From Undaria pinnatifida (taxonomy: Eukaryota; Sar; Phaeophyceae; Laminariales; Alariaceae): a stretch of 64,000 nt of DNA. Below, in pieces: positions 1 through 11,899 of this stretch. Location of the stretch: NCBI GenBank assembly GCA_012845835.1, contig JABAKD010000020.1, positions 2,428,936-2,492,935 of the forward strand, given 5' to 3'. Made by a program: the position numbers and the translations under genes. Under the pieces are notes generated by a model, which had not been told where the DNA came from, made no database searches, and saw nothing but the letters and a program-made list of their open reading frames with translations. Within the stretch, counting starts at the first letter, position 1, and every line of letters begins with the position of its first letter.

Positions 1-1403
1 CGGCGGTCAAGAGTTATGACCCAGTCGAGGAAGCGCGCGTCTGCTTCGTGGGCCGCGAGTGCTCCGTCGACACAAGCCAAGGCAGTACTACACATTTTAC
101 CCTGTCACTTTCACGCAGGTCTGCTTCTTGGGATCTCCCTCTAACCCCTAACATACGTCATGCACCAAAGGTGTGTCACAAACCAAAGAGAGGAAATGCC
201 CAAGGCTCAGACGCGTTGGGTCGGATAGGGGGTGGGGGGGGATGAGAGGGGTCGGGGAAGAGGAGGGAGAGGGAAGGAGGGGGTTGGGGAGGAGGGCAGG
301 GGGGGACGGAAGGGGGCGGGGAGGAGTCGGGAGGAGAGTAGGAGGGGGGTTGTTCTTTGTTGACTCTCTTTTTTCGTGTGCGATGAGGCCATCACCGCTC
401 GTTACCACCAACTTTGTCTCGACCATTAGAATCGATAGCCAGGTAGCCAGGCAATCATGCGACTTAAAATCTGCCCTTTCAGGTTCGACGGTCCAGATGC
501 CAAATGGACGCCGACCCCCCTCCCCCCGCAGCCCAACTGCGGAGTGGGCGAAACGCACCGCGCATGCGTCCCCCTTGATCGCCACAACCTCCGCGAGGAC
601 TGACTATCATACTATTGCTGTATGTGTAGAGTGTTTTGCGGGTGGCGCGCACCTACTGTGCAGTGCGTCCAAAATAATGGCTAGTCCGGTGTTATCGACG
701 CTCTAGTTGTGCCATGCTGCATGCGTGTCGTACAACTCATTGCGTCGAACTTTAGACAATTAGACACCACAAAAAAGCGCATTTCCTGAGACATATCGTG
801 AGAGTACAACCCACCGAGTGGGAGAATGTAAACTGTACAACAAAGAACGGAATGTTTTAGAGGAAGAGATGAGAAAAATAGACGGATGTGACACGGAGAA
901 GTTTGGTACATTAGACAGCAGCGAGAAAACGATCGCTATCCTAGGAGACATGATGGTGGCCACAGACAGGCAAAGAGGAAGAAGATAAGATAAGCAACCA
1001 GTTTCTACGTGGTACATGGAAGAAACGGTACTGAGCGCCAAAATGTTGGAGGTGTCTCTATTAGGAGCAGGAACGGTGCTCCGTCTCGAAAGGGATGCGT
1101 GGTCAACGGTCAAATGACAAAGGCAAGCAACAAATGAGTATGCCCCCCCGTAACATGCCCCCCCTCCCCTACCGTAGCATGGCTCTTCGTCGTTACTGTT
1201 ACTGTTACCATTACTATTACTAGTAATTGCCTCTCAATTCCCAAAAGGGGTCAAAGAGGCCTGCTCGCGCGGGCGGCGGGTGGTGGATGTTGGAGGAGGA
1301 GGACGAGGAGGACGAGGAGGAGGAGGAGGAGGAGGAGGAGGAGGAGGAGCAGCAGCAGCAAGAGGAGGGGCGGAGACCGCACTCGTCGCAAAGGAAAGCT
1401 CAC
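1..1403. other. Region beyond the last recognised phosphatase exon
   Basis: No exon could be assigned here. It should hold the end of the minus-strand phosphatase gene, but I found no open stretch with an acceptor that continues the family's C-terminal pattern. At 1-70 the minus strand is open and moderately gene-like (it reads ALAAHEADARFLDWV), but it is too short to assign and runs off the window. The stretch 210-345 is a G-rich purine tract, and open frames across it are low-complexity artefacts. Confidence 0.5.
1292..1372. repeat. GAG/GAC trinucleotide microsatellite
   Basis: A run of GAG with some GAC, ending in AGC triplets, lies about 30 bases past the donor of the last recognised phosphatase exon. 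Both strands read as open frames (poly-Glu on plus, poly-Leu on minus). I treat both as artefacts, because the coding exon ends cleanly at 1404 with a donor. Confidence 0.9.
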
Positions 1404-4400
1404 CCTAATAAAGCGGAGAATGTCCTCCATCACGTAGCGCGGAGCACCCAGGAAAGTATCCGGATCCAAGTCCTCCTATAAGAACAGGAGAAAAGGAAAA
1501 CAGGAAACATAAATTGATACTAATGACACAGATAGGTCGATGCAGTACATGTTGTTATGTATAGGGAATAACGCGGTGCCGGGGCAGGGGAGAGATACGG
1601 GGGCGGGGGCGGAGTAATGCGCACGGGAGAGGGTCGTGCGTGCGCGAGAGAGATATACCTGATATAGAGTAGAGAAAGACAGAGAAACCACAACAAAAAG
1701 CATGAAAGGTACTCGAGATGCCAGAAACGTCCAGCGTTCTGGGAATTACTTCCCACCCGAAAATCTGCAGTCGACGCTGGGACATGCTTCCTACTCGAAC
1801 ACCCCAAGTCGGCGCTGTCCCTTTTCACCTTTCTGTCCCACCCATCTCGCGCTGTCCGCACAAACCGCATACAAGATAACAAAACTCGGACACCTAGGGG
1901 TGGTGGTACATCGGTATCGCAGCAACATTCCTGTTCCAATGTCAAATGGCGTAGGGCCCAAAACGGTCTTGACTAGGAGGTTCAACTCTGCTTTCTGTCC
2001 GGCAAAAATAAAGCACTAAAAAAAAAAAAACGCACAAAAACGCACAAAAACAAATGCCTCCCCATAACAAACACTTTGGGGAAGAAAACATACCCCCCGT
2101 GCATATAAAAAATACCCGCCCCCGCCGGTATATTACAAAAATAAAAATACACTCCAGCTGTGAGATCGACGATTTTGTCGAAACTCATCTTTGCAAGCTG
2201 TGTGTGATACTCCGATCGCGCGTATTACTGGGTGTGTGTCCTCATCAAGGGTATAGATCGGCGACTCCCCTTACAACTACAGTGTAGCTATCAGGGTCAA
2301 CAGGGTGATGTTAGTCAGTCTACGCGCGGAAACTATAAAACCCGTCTTTGAGGGGGACAAAATCTGACAGCTGTGGAAGGAAATGCATCAGTTTATCAAG
2401 TGTATCCTGTCAGTCGTGTAACCGGTGAGGGGAGGGCGGGGTTTTATACCAGGGTGTGTATGAAATATACCAGCTGACCTGCGCAAGCGCTCCGACCATC
2501 GCGCTCCGATCAGCGAGCTCCTTATAAGCGGCTTCAGACAGGGTGTAGTCGTCCACGATTGCCTCATCAGGCACTCCAAGAACCGCCAAGGTCAACGCCA
2601 TGACCAGCCCTGTGCGGTCCTTGCCTGGTTTTGAAATGTAGCACGACAGGCGTACGAGCGAGGGATCGAGGAGGCAAGGAAGAGTTACGCGCGGTTTTCC
2701 ATTGTCGTCGGCTTTTTTTTTCTGACCACTGCAGCAAAACGCACAGTCAGCTGCGGTAATGAATATAGCAGTACGCGTATAACGTGCCTATATTGAGTGC
2801 TGCCTCCCACCGTTTTCCCACAAACGAACTGTGATCGGCCGCCACCTCCACTAACGAGCGGTGATTGGTCGCTGCCCCCGCTCACGAGTGGTAATTTCGT
2901 AGCGGATCCTGCCAATGAGTTGTGATTGGTGGCCGCCCCCACCCACAAGGAGGTGATTGCTCGCCATTGAAGTCAGCGAGCAGCGATTGGTCGCCGCTCC
3001 AGACCAAACGAGCAACTTTTGGTCGCTGACTCGACCAACGACACCGTTGCCATGCGGATTCCGAGCGGCCAACCCTAGCCTCCGCTGGTAGCTAATAGCA
3101 CTATCTTGGGGTGTGGGGGGGGGGGAGGCGTGAGGGCTCAACCCAGGTTCCCCGCGCTGCGAAATGAGGCATTGACCTCTCTGATAAGGGTAAGGCTGTG
3201 GATCACACCTGCCGTGCAGTAGAGGGCGACAGGATGGTGTTCCTTTGAGGCTAGCAAACGAAGGACGCGGTTGAGCCCGTCGCCAGAGTACTGGAGGAGG
3301 AGCTGATGGTGGCGCAAAGTGAGCAAAAGCGCAGCAGTGAGAAGGGGAGGCGGGGGGGGGCGAAGAAGGAGGGGGGGGGGGGTTGGGGAGCGGGGGGAGT
3401 AAGGCGGCGATACGGATGTTTACATAGTCACGGCTCTTGGCGGACGTCAAACACGTTGTAATGTTGTCAGGTCGGTCCGGGTTATAACCCTTTGTCCAAA
3501 AACTAGAAAAACAGAGGATAAAACAATGAAAACTAGGGATGGGTCCTGGTCCAGGATGTACTGCCAGTAGTACTATTCAGCGATTGGGTTTGGCGCGTCA
3601 AACTTCTTTTTGAACTCATGTCCCACCTTTTCGGTGTCTAGGCTGCGTGCTGCGATGTGCCGTATTCCGCACACTGCTATCCATCATACGCTTCGCTCGC
3701 CTTTGCTCTTCTTACGTTGTTTCGTAGTCAATATACCACCAAATTGCACACGAAACATGGTCCCAAAACAACGTATTTTTTAGCCCTAGTGAAGCCAAAA
3801 CGCGTAAAAGCATGTCTCCGGCAGGGCGCCTCCCGCGGGACCCTCCGGGGGCGCCTCTGACTGGGCCCCTTCACCAGCCGGGGGGGGGCAGGGGTCGTGG
3901 CGAAGCCGCGACCACCAGTGCACTGGTCGGGTCCAGTGTACTGGCATATGACGCAGCCAGTACATACTGCACTGGCTAAAGCTACCAGGGCCCAGCCCTA
4001 ATAAAAACAGAGGATCACGACAAAAAAGAGGACCACCCGACGAAAAACGAAGAACAGAAAAACAGAGTTCTAAACCCGAGTACAAAACAAATACCGGACG
4101 GGCGAGAAATGTGTGGCGCAATGTGATGTGGATGGCTTGCCTCGTTGAGCAGCACCAAGCCGCCCGCATTAATCTCTCGGATAAAGATGTCACGTGCTTT
4201 CTGCGTGACGCGACGCGACACCATTGCCGCCGGAGCTAGCGCCAGTACCGCCGCCTGCAGGGAGGCAACAACACAAAGACAGTCCGGCGGCGGGTCGGGA
4301 CGGCGGTGAAAGAGGGAAGAGGTACCAGGGGGGGGGAAGGGCGACCCCGGAAGACTTCGACGGTGGCTATTAATGATTTGTGGCTGTTTGTAAAGGTGCA

Positions 4401-7400
4401 GCTGGAGCGGATGAGGGACGGGGAGGAGGGGGGATGCTGTGCCGGCGGGCTCTGACGCTCTGCCGCTGCAAGGCGTGGGATATCCTGTTCTCTGTACCTG
4501 CATGGCCTGAGAGATAGATGGTAGATGATGCTTCCAATCGTGTCACGATAACTTTTTCATTCGCACGAATAAATAAAAAACATAAATACTACTGTTGTGC
4601 AGGTCAGTTTAGGGGTTGAACGTGCAAGTCTATATAATGCTATATAATGCATGGTAGCTCCCTGAGACGGTGAACGGGGGGCATATACGACGCGGACGTC
4701 CCCCCACGCGTGCTACATGCTACATGCCATTTTGCCAAACGAACAAGGACTCGGCCAATCGATTCACCAACTTCCTCAACGCGTTCACATGGCCAAGCTA
4801 AACAAAAAAGAGCTAATCTACCCGCCATCTGGATACTTTGACAACGAAACGAAAATTCGAGATGAACGATCTACGAGTACTCCATCCGACCCGGTCGCGC
4901 GGTCTGAAGAGCGAAACTAACCGAACAACTACCGCACACCAGCATCATGGTGCATACTACCGGCTTGCAGCGCTGATAGCAGGCAGCCACATGGAGGGAG
5001 AGGGGCGATTTTTCTCGACCTAATCCTCTCGCGCTAGAATCAGGGTTCCGTTACCAAATATGTGCACGATATTTCCGCCGTCCGCGCGATGAAATCGACG
5101 CTCTACACCGCCATCTGCGCACGCCTCCGTGGAGGAGTTCCGCGTGTCTGGGCAAAGTTTTCTCCGCCAGCGCCACGCAACGGCAGAAAGCTCCAGCAGT
5201 GGCGAAAGTCATGCGAGTTACCAGGGGAGTGATCCGTCGCCGACTGTGGCAGTCCGACCGACGGGCGCAGCGAATCAATCTCCTCGACGATGGAGGACAC
5301 CCTAAACAACGTCCGGCTGATCAGCTTCCGACGCACCCAACCCTCGGAAAAAACCCGCGGGCAATCAACTAAACAAAAAAACAAGGTTGTGTTCTATAGG
5401 GTACGTACAGAACCGTACCCGGGGTGTTTAACCCGGGTATTACCCTGCAAATAATTTCTGTAAGTTCCGTAGGACATTCATACCCGTACCCAGAACTTCT
5501 GAAAGTTCTGTACGACTTTCATGCCCGTACCCGGATTTTCTGTAAGTTGTGTAAGCCAGTGCCACAAATATCTGGGTTACGGGTGAAGCATTTTGTAACT
5601 ACCCGGAACTTCTGTGAGTGCTGCACGCCCGTGACACAATACCCGGAACTTCTGTGAGTTCTGTAGCACATCCGTACCCGTACCCGGAACTTATGTAGGT
5701 TCTGTAAGATCCCTTGCCCTTAACCGGAACTTCTGTGACTTCTGTAAGACTGGGACAATACCCGGGGTACGGGTATACCCTTAAAAAATTGCAAGGGGAG
5801 CCCTTTATTCATTCAGGTTTGAACCCTAAGAGTGAATTACGAATTATGATGTCATGTCTCGTCAGTCACACAAACCATACACCCGAAAAGCAGTACGTAT
5901 CAATAATAACACCTGTTCGTGTTTCTTTCGTTTCTATAGTGAGGGCATGTATTAACGAAGGGCACTTTCGAATCGTAAATATTCTTTTTTTATGAACCGA
6001 ATTGAATTCGATTCAATATGGTGGAAACATACGAATTTGCCTCCTATCGGGAAACCACGTATTGCGTGTTGGTAATGTTATTCTTTCGATCGGAAAAACG
6101 CAGCTCTCGCGCAACGGCCGGCTGGCAGCCACGATTGTAGATGAGAGCGGCGTGAACGGTCGCGTGCGCGCCGCCGCATGCCTCTGTTTGTTTGGCAGCG
6201 CAGCCTAGGCAATCACTCTCACCCTTTTCTGGGCGAGCGGAGGAAGCCCAACAACGTCACGCACGGAACAGCGACGGCGAGGCAGCTATCATCGAAGGCT
6301 TGATTTATCCTCTGCGTTTCGGTAGCTTCGCCTCTTTGTGGTGGCACTTGCCTTATCGAGCCAGTGGCAAAATTGGGCTTGCGACCGCCATTATTTCTTT
6401 TGAGGCGCCACAGCCGGGGTACGCTATGGTATGACCTGTCACAGAACAGTTGCCGTGAGCGCGGCTGCTGCTCCAGTCGCCACTCGTTGAGGTTCTTACG
6501 ATTTATCGCCTCGGTGGTGGTTGTCGATAATGCCCTCACAGCTACGACGGATTGCCCCGGGGACGTTGGCCCAGTGAGAACATGCCATGCAAGTTGGATC
6601 AAATCCTCCAAATTCAAATCGAACTCCTCCCTCGAGGGCGTGTATTTACCCGGGTATTACCCGTACCTAGAACGTCTGTGAGTTCTGTACAACCACCAAA
6701 CTCGTACAAAGAACTTACGTGAGTTCTGTACGACAATGATACCCGTACCCGGAACATCTGTAACATGTGTACGACCGTGCCGCAATACCTGGGGCACGGG
6801 TACAGCATTTTTATACCTGCCCGGAACTTCTGTAAGCTCTGAACGTCCGTGCCACAATACCCGGCACTTCTGGAAGTTCTGTAAGACTTTCATACCCGTA
6901 CCCGGAACTTGTGCGAGTTCCGCATGACATTCATACCCATACCCAGAACTTCTGTGAGTTCTGTACGCCCCGTGCCACAATACCCGGGGTACCGGTACAA
7001 CACGTTTTGTACCCGCCCGGAACTTCTGTGAATTCTGTACGACCGTGCCACAATACCCGGAACTTCTGTGAGTTCTGTAACACTTCCATATTCGAACCCG
7101 AAACTTCTGGAAGTTCTATAAAACTTCCATACCCTTACCCGGAATTCACAAACCCTACAGAACATAACCATGCAAAAAAAATCACTCTTCCCGATCCTCC
7201 CTTTCTTCCGCCTCTCTTTCTCGTTTCTTAGTTCTTCCCGATTGGGACAAAAACAAAAATACGGCAGATGGGATGGACGCTGCCAAGCTCCAACTCCTCC
7301 CCCGCCCGAAAACTGACCTTATGCCGCTTTCGCAGTCTCTGGAACACCCCCTTCCTGTACTTGCTCTCGTCGATCAGAGACACGAAGTATCTTCTCTTTC

Positions 7401-8906
7401 TCGAACTGTCCCCGCCCCCGGCCGCGGCCACTCCGCTGCTGTGTTCGCCTTCCACCGCGCCCTCGTTCCGCGAGCCCCCCGCCGCCCACGTTCCCGTGCC
7501 GTGATCGATGTCCAGGACGTTAACGAAGCCCTCATACATGTGGCCATGGATGAGCTCGTCCTGCTCCAGCTCGGTGGCGCTCCGGAGGTCCACCTAGGCG
7601 GAGTGGGGCGGGGCGGGACGGGGCGGGGCGGGACGGGGCGGGGCGGGGCGGGGCGGGGCGGGGCGGGGCGGGGCGGGGCGGGCGCCAACAGACTGAGAGA
7701 TCGATCGCAAGGACGCGAACGCTGGGTGAGGTAAGCGCGGAAAAATACATAGCAGCTGGGGCAAGGTTGGAGAAAGCGGATGTGCGGGAACAGTCGGGGA
7801 GCTTGCTTACTACTTCAAACCCTCGAGAGTACTCCGACCTTTTCCGATGTGCCACACCAGGGGTTCAGGGCACAGGATAAACTGACACGCAAGTAGTCTC
7901 GGTGTAAATTGTGGCGCAAGTTTCGAGCAATAACCGCCGACCTCCCGCCACCCCAAAACCTACAAAAACAAGTGCTATCAATGGCATCAAGCGCACCCCC
8001 CTCCCCCGCCCGAGGGGCTTCTCTACTTTCCTCAGCTCCACCAGCAACGCTTCCATCAAAATCCGCACCACGTGCAACAGATCCTTGTCTCTCTCATCAG
8101 CGCCCCTAGTTAATTCTTGCCAGGTCTCGCAGGGCCTGCTACACTACTTTACCACTGCAAGCACAAAACACTTGGAATTAAATTGACACTATATTAGCAG
8201 CTTACGCCTTTGATCGGCCTTTCCGTTCTAAATAATGTCCGTATATTGTTGTCACCAGGGTTCGCAAGCCGGCAACGTCTCGCAAGGCGGTCGCATCCGC
8301 CTTAGTCGCGTCGGAGAGGTGGCCCGTGCGAAAAACCCGCCCTCTTGCTATGCCAGAGCCCCCGACAGACCCCAGGTCCCTGATATTCTTCACTTGCTCC
8401 AAAACAAAGGGCCCCTCCTCCTGCACGTCCGCCGTCGAGGAATACTGCAGCTCGGACACCGCCCCCTTTCCACCGCCGCGGCCGCTTTTACTGCCACCAC
8501 TCCCGCTGCTACCGCTGCTGCTGCCCCTATTGCTGCCGCTGCCGCATCGTCCGCTGTGCTTACTGGACAGCGCATCCATCGGCGACGACCAAAAATGAAA
8601 CAGCAACGATCTGCTGCCGTGTCGCGAGCTCACGGGGGGTCCCGTGAAGTTTCGGCCGGCTTGGCGGGCGTGGGTTGAAGCGCGGTGATATTGGTCATGG
8701 GGATGGTGGTGGTAGTGATGATCGCGGTCGGCTGCTCGACTGGTTGTCGGCGACGGCAGTGATGGTGGCGACGGCGACAGCGAGGAGGCGGGTGGCGCTT
8801 CGGGGTTCGGGTGGGCGGCTGCTATCGTCGTTGTTTTCGTTGTTAACGTCGTCGCTGCGAGGATGGCGCAGCAGGTGGCCGTCGTGAGGAAAGCAGACGA
8901 CGCCAT
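1404..8906 (-). CDS. Tyrosine phosphatase-like protein, CTAGKDRTG family, six exons, C-terminus unresolved
   Basis: Likely a Cys-based phosphatase of the NxRDLG / HCxxGKDRTG family (Tyr_phosphatase3-like), removing phosphate from phosphotyrosine or phosphoinositide. Six minus-strand exons join in phase: 8906-8256, 7593-7318, 4254-4141, 3302-3209, 2624-2479 and 1475-1404, giving 451 codons. Visible motifs are NIRDLGSVGG with RGRVFRTGHL (from residue 174), VDLRSATE spanning the first junction (218-225), and the P-loop CTAGKDR (Cys376 to Arg382), itself split by a phase-1 intron. GVPDEAIVDDYTLS and DPDTFLGAPRYVME follow. The residue before the catalytic Cys is Tyr, where the family usually has His. 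The N-terminal ~170 residues are low-complexity (His/Ser/Gly-rich) after a hydrophobic start that could be a signal or anchor. The start is the Met opening that hydrophobic stretch; the frame is open further upstream. The intron after 4141 uses a GC donor. A terminal exon is missing from the model. Confidence 0.8.
2140..2440 (+). repeat. Dispersed repeat R1, copy within the phosphatase intron
   Basis: About 300 bp starting at ACTCCAGCTGTGAGATCGA and ending near GTAACCGGTGAGGGG. It is a close match to 25921-26205 on plus and to 11565-11830 on minus. In the other two places R1 is followed by two more related modules; here only one is present. It lies in the last recognised intron, antisense to the phosphatase gene. 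Confidence 0.8.
5398..5785. repeat. ACCCGGAACTTCTGTGAGTT minisatellite, first block
   Basis: Irregular tandem copies of a roughly 35-45 bp unit whose core reads GGAACTTCTGTGAGTTCTGT, with CCCGTACCC spacers between cores. It sits in the large intron between phosphatase exons 2 and 3. Open frames across it are periodic and not genes. A second block of the same unit is at 6640-7150. Confidence 0.85.
5786..6639. other. Unassigned segment splitting the minisatellite
   Basis: About 850 bp of non-repetitive sequence separates the two blocks of the same minisatellite, so it may be an insertion. A minus-strand frame of 132 codons (6617-6219) is open but has no motif I recognise and no convincing splice signals. 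I saw no terminal repeats. Confidence 0.35.
6640..7150. repeat. ACCCGGAACTTCTGTGAGTT minisatellite, second block
   Basis: Same unit as 5398-5785, about a dozen diverged copies, ending about 165 bp from the donor of phosphatase exon 2. It is intronic relative to the minus-strand gene. Confidence 0.85.
7600..7682. repeat. GGGGC pentanucleotide microsatellite next to a splice acceptor
   Basis: GGGGC/GGGAC repeats on plus (GCCCC on minus). They end a few bases upstream of the acceptor of phosphatase exon 2 at 7593, so on the transcript strand they supply the pyrimidine-rich tract. Confidence 0.85.
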
Positions 8907-10239
8907 GCCCGCAACTGATGGGATCCTGATGATGGTGATAACGGCGTGGTAGTGGTGGTAGTGGCGGTGGTGGTCGTCGGTAGACAGGAGTGGAGTGGAG
9001 TGGTGGCACGGCACCTTCCTCCCTGAGTGGCTCTCCCCCTTTCCTCCCGCTCTCCTCGAGTACCGTAAAGGCCAAGGCCTGGTGATCCGGCAGTATTGGC
9101 GCGCAGAGCGGCCACGTGTGTTGTCCTGGAAGCGAGGAAGCGAGTGCTGCTGCGGTTGATGGCCACCTCCTTTGACCACACCTCTGCTGTTGGCTGATTT
9201 GCTGCTGACTGGTCTGCTGCTGGCTGATTTGCTGCTGATCGGTCTGCTGCCGAATGTCCTGTCCCTGGTCGCACAGCAGCAGTAGAAGTATTGTTAGTAC
9301 CGCTATTAATAGTATTGTAGTTGATAATGTTTTACTACTCAATGTATATAAGATACTGCTCTTAACACTGACGAAGCATGACAACTTACTACCTTGAGAG
9401 TGAAGGACGTGTAGTAACTAACATTATTACGATTGGTCGTTGATATTCACCCTGACAACATCCGTAGGACAAACGAGCGGCCGGTGTATCGCGCAGCTTG
9501 CAAAGATGAGTATCGACCCTAAATTTATCGAACTTACTCACAGCTGTCGTGTTTTGTTCATATATGAAAAAAAATACTATAAAAATGATAATCAAGGAGG
9601 TACCAGCATGGGAGGGGGGGTCGGGCGTTGGGGTCAGTGGAGGAGGACATGTGATCACTTTTTTTAGCTCGTTTGCATATTTTGCTGTTGCTGCTGCCGT
9701 GCACCAGAGAAGCACGCTGATCAATTTTCAGCAGCAGCAGACGAGCCAGGCCTCGTACTACGTTCACAGCCACAGCCTAGTTTGACAGCAGTACAGCAGC
9801 AGTATGAGGTTGCATGTGTACCGGGGTACTACCAGAGTATGACAACGGAGCCATGGCCTCATACTGAGTCATACTGCTGCGAGTACTCGTGGAGTTAAAA
9901 AGCGCTCTCGGGTCCGGAAATTCATCGGAAAAAAACAGAGCACAATCTCGACGATACCAAACAAACAACATTGTTTTTGGTGTCCACGCGCCACGCCGCG
10001 AGATGAGCGGTCACGATGTAACAGGTCAAGCGATTTTCTGGTGGTTGTTTTCTTGTTTCTTGTTTCTTGTTTTTTGTTTTTTGTTTCTTGTTTCTTGTTA
10101 CTATTTTTTATTTTTTGTTGTTTTTTGTTCTTTTGTTCTTTTGTTCTCACATTAACTCGCATTATTAACTCCGTGGAAGACCACTTTGATCCGTAGGTTA
10201 GTACACATACATAATCCGATATGCCAGGTGCCAGATATG
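8907..10239. other. Upstream region of the phosphatase gene
   Basis: No exon was recognised. The phosphatase frame stays open upstream of the chosen Met to about 9179, so an earlier start cannot be excluded. 9183-9250 carries a short degenerate repeat around TTTGCTGCTGA. 9486-9548 is a minus-strand fragment of the R1 end sequence. 10040-10146 is a TTTCTTG-type microsatellite. No clear TATA box or other promoter element stands out. Confidence 0.4.
10040..10146. repeat. TTTCTTG / TTTTTTG microsatellite
   Basis: A T-rich heptamer-like array on plus (A-rich on minus), degenerate toward the right end. Frames through it are low-complexity Phe/Leu or Lys/Gln strings and are not genes. Confidence 0.85.
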
Positions 10240-10810
10240 CAGGGCTGTTCATGGGTCAAGTCAAACCTCACGGGTCGGGTCGGGTCGGGTAGGGTCGGGT
10301 CAGCCGACCCGACTCACGGGTCAAGTCAAACCTCACGGGTAGGGTCGGATCGGGTAGGGTCGGGTCAGCTGGCCCGACCCGACTCGCGAACATTTCGAAA
10401 CGGAAAGTTTTGTACTGGTATCATTTTCGGAACCGGCGGGGCGCCGGCACGACAAGGGCCCTCAGACAGGCAGCTGTAAGTTTGACAAGGCGAATCTGCA
10501 GGCCACATCCGCGGGTTCGACCCGCGGGTCAGCTAAAAACAACCCGCGGGTCATGGTGGCTTGATCTCGCGGGGTCATGACCCGACCCGACCCGCGACAT
10601 TTCCAAACCTCTGCACCCGACCCGACCAGACCCGACCCGACCCGACCCGTGATATTTCAAGACCTCTTGGCCCGATCCGACCCGGCCCGCGAGATTTCAA
10701 AGTGTCTTGTCCCGACCCGACCCGACCCGTGAGATTTTAAAACGTAATGATCGACCCAACCCGACCCGACCCGCGACATTTTGGAACCCCCTGACCCGTG
10801 AAAAGCCCTG
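10240..10810. mobile_element. Small CAGGG-ended non-autonomous element made of GGGTC repeats
   Basis: It begins CAGGGCTGTTCATGGGTCA and ends TGACCCGTGAAAAGCCCTG, an imperfect terminal inverted repeat shared with the 1.8-kb element at 21891-23693. The interior is almost entirely GGGTC / CCCGA minisatellite with a roughly 40-bp higher unit containing TTTCAAA. The flanking 8-mers (CAGATATG and CAGAGAGT) agree at five of eight positions, so any target duplication is old. No coding capacity. The ends fit the hAT superfamily, but that rests on the better-preserved sibling. Confidence 0.65.
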
Positions 10811-11130
10811 CAGAGAGTACCTGGTACCTGGTATGTACTCGATGAAAAATTGACGAGCAGTGGGATTGCTTAACGCTATGCGCGATAAAAATTGAAGGCA
10901 AGAACCGGGGGGAGAAGGGACGACACTTGTGACCACGGCTTGTCCAGAAGCTGGAAAGTTAATGTGTGTGAAAAAAAAAAGTACATACAGCAGCAAGTAC
11001 ATATATGCCTCGGAGCCATCCATGCCGCTGCTGCAATTCCCACAAACTCCCCGCCCCCAACGCCCCCTCCTTCCCCACCACCCGTACCATCGCCTAGACC
11101 TAGCACCACGCGTATAGCAAACCCCTACAT
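10811..11130. other. Spacer without recognised genes
   Basis: No gene or clear repeat. The region becomes strongly pyrimidine-rich on plus from 11045. A minus-strand frame here is open only because of composition. Confidence 0.4.
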
Positions 11131-11830
11131 CTATGCGACCTAAAGCCCTTTCGCCCCCCCCCCCCCAATCTCCCCCACCCTCCCCCACCCCCCACCTCCC
11201 CACCCACCCCCCCCACCCCCACCCCATCGAACACCCCGCCCTCTCCTCACTGATTGTACGACTTACCCCAGGATATACATGATAAACTGGTGCATTCGTT
11301 CCAAAACCGCCACATTTATCCCCTTAACGGATGTATAGTTCCACGCACAGATTGAGCTGCCCCGCCCGTCCCGCCCCCCGCCCCCCCCATGATAAACTGG
11401 TGCATTCTTTCCAAAACCGTCAGATTTATCCCCTTGAAGGATTTATAGTTTCCACGCACAAATTGAGCTGCCCCACCCGTCCCCCCACCCCCGCTCCCTT
11501 TTGATCAAAACCAGGCTCCTACGTCCTTAAAAACTCCGCCCTCCCCTCACCGGTTCTTCGACTTACAGGATTCACTTGATAAACCGATGCATTTCCTTCC
11601 ACAGCTGTCAGATTTTGTCCCCCCCAGAAACGGGTTTTACAGTTTCCGCGCACATACTGACTAAGATCATCCTGTTGACCCTGATAGCTACACTGTAGTT
11701 GCACGGGGAGTCGCCGACCTGTATCCTTAATGAGGACACACAACCCGTAATACGCGCGATCGGAGTATCACACACAGCTTGAGTTTCGGCAAAGTATTCG
11801 ATCTCACAGCTGGAGTGTATTTTAATTTTT
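11131..11830 (-). mobile_element. Solo LINE-leader-like segment (R1 plus repeated modules)
   Basis: Reverse-complement match to 25921-26665, which precedes a LINE reverse transcriptase. Read on minus it has R1 (11830-11565), then two more copies of a module containing GCGTGGAAACTATA and ATGCACCAGTTTATCATG (near 11470-11385 and 11355-11275), a poly-G tract, and AAGGGCTTTAGGTCGCATAG. After that the similarity stops and no reverse transcriptase follows. The same three-module order at both sites argues for one ancestral element. Confidence 0.7.
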
Positions 11831-11899
11831 ATAATAGACTTCCTTAATTTTGTCTTTCTCAGGGATTGCCCATCCCTGGCCTCTCAGAGCTCCAACTTC

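Noticed and set aside
148..585. 145-codon minus ORF as the missing phosphatase C-terminus
   Set aside because: Its second half is a Pro-rich tract from the G-run, and it does not show the expected family pattern.
1227..1481. Acidic poly-Glu ORF on plus
   Set aside because: It is a GAG microsatellite next to a phosphatase exon on the opposite strand.
5398..7150. CRISPR array
   Set aside because: The repeats are irregular and diverged with variable spacing, no cas-like gene is present, and the gene structure is eukaryotic.
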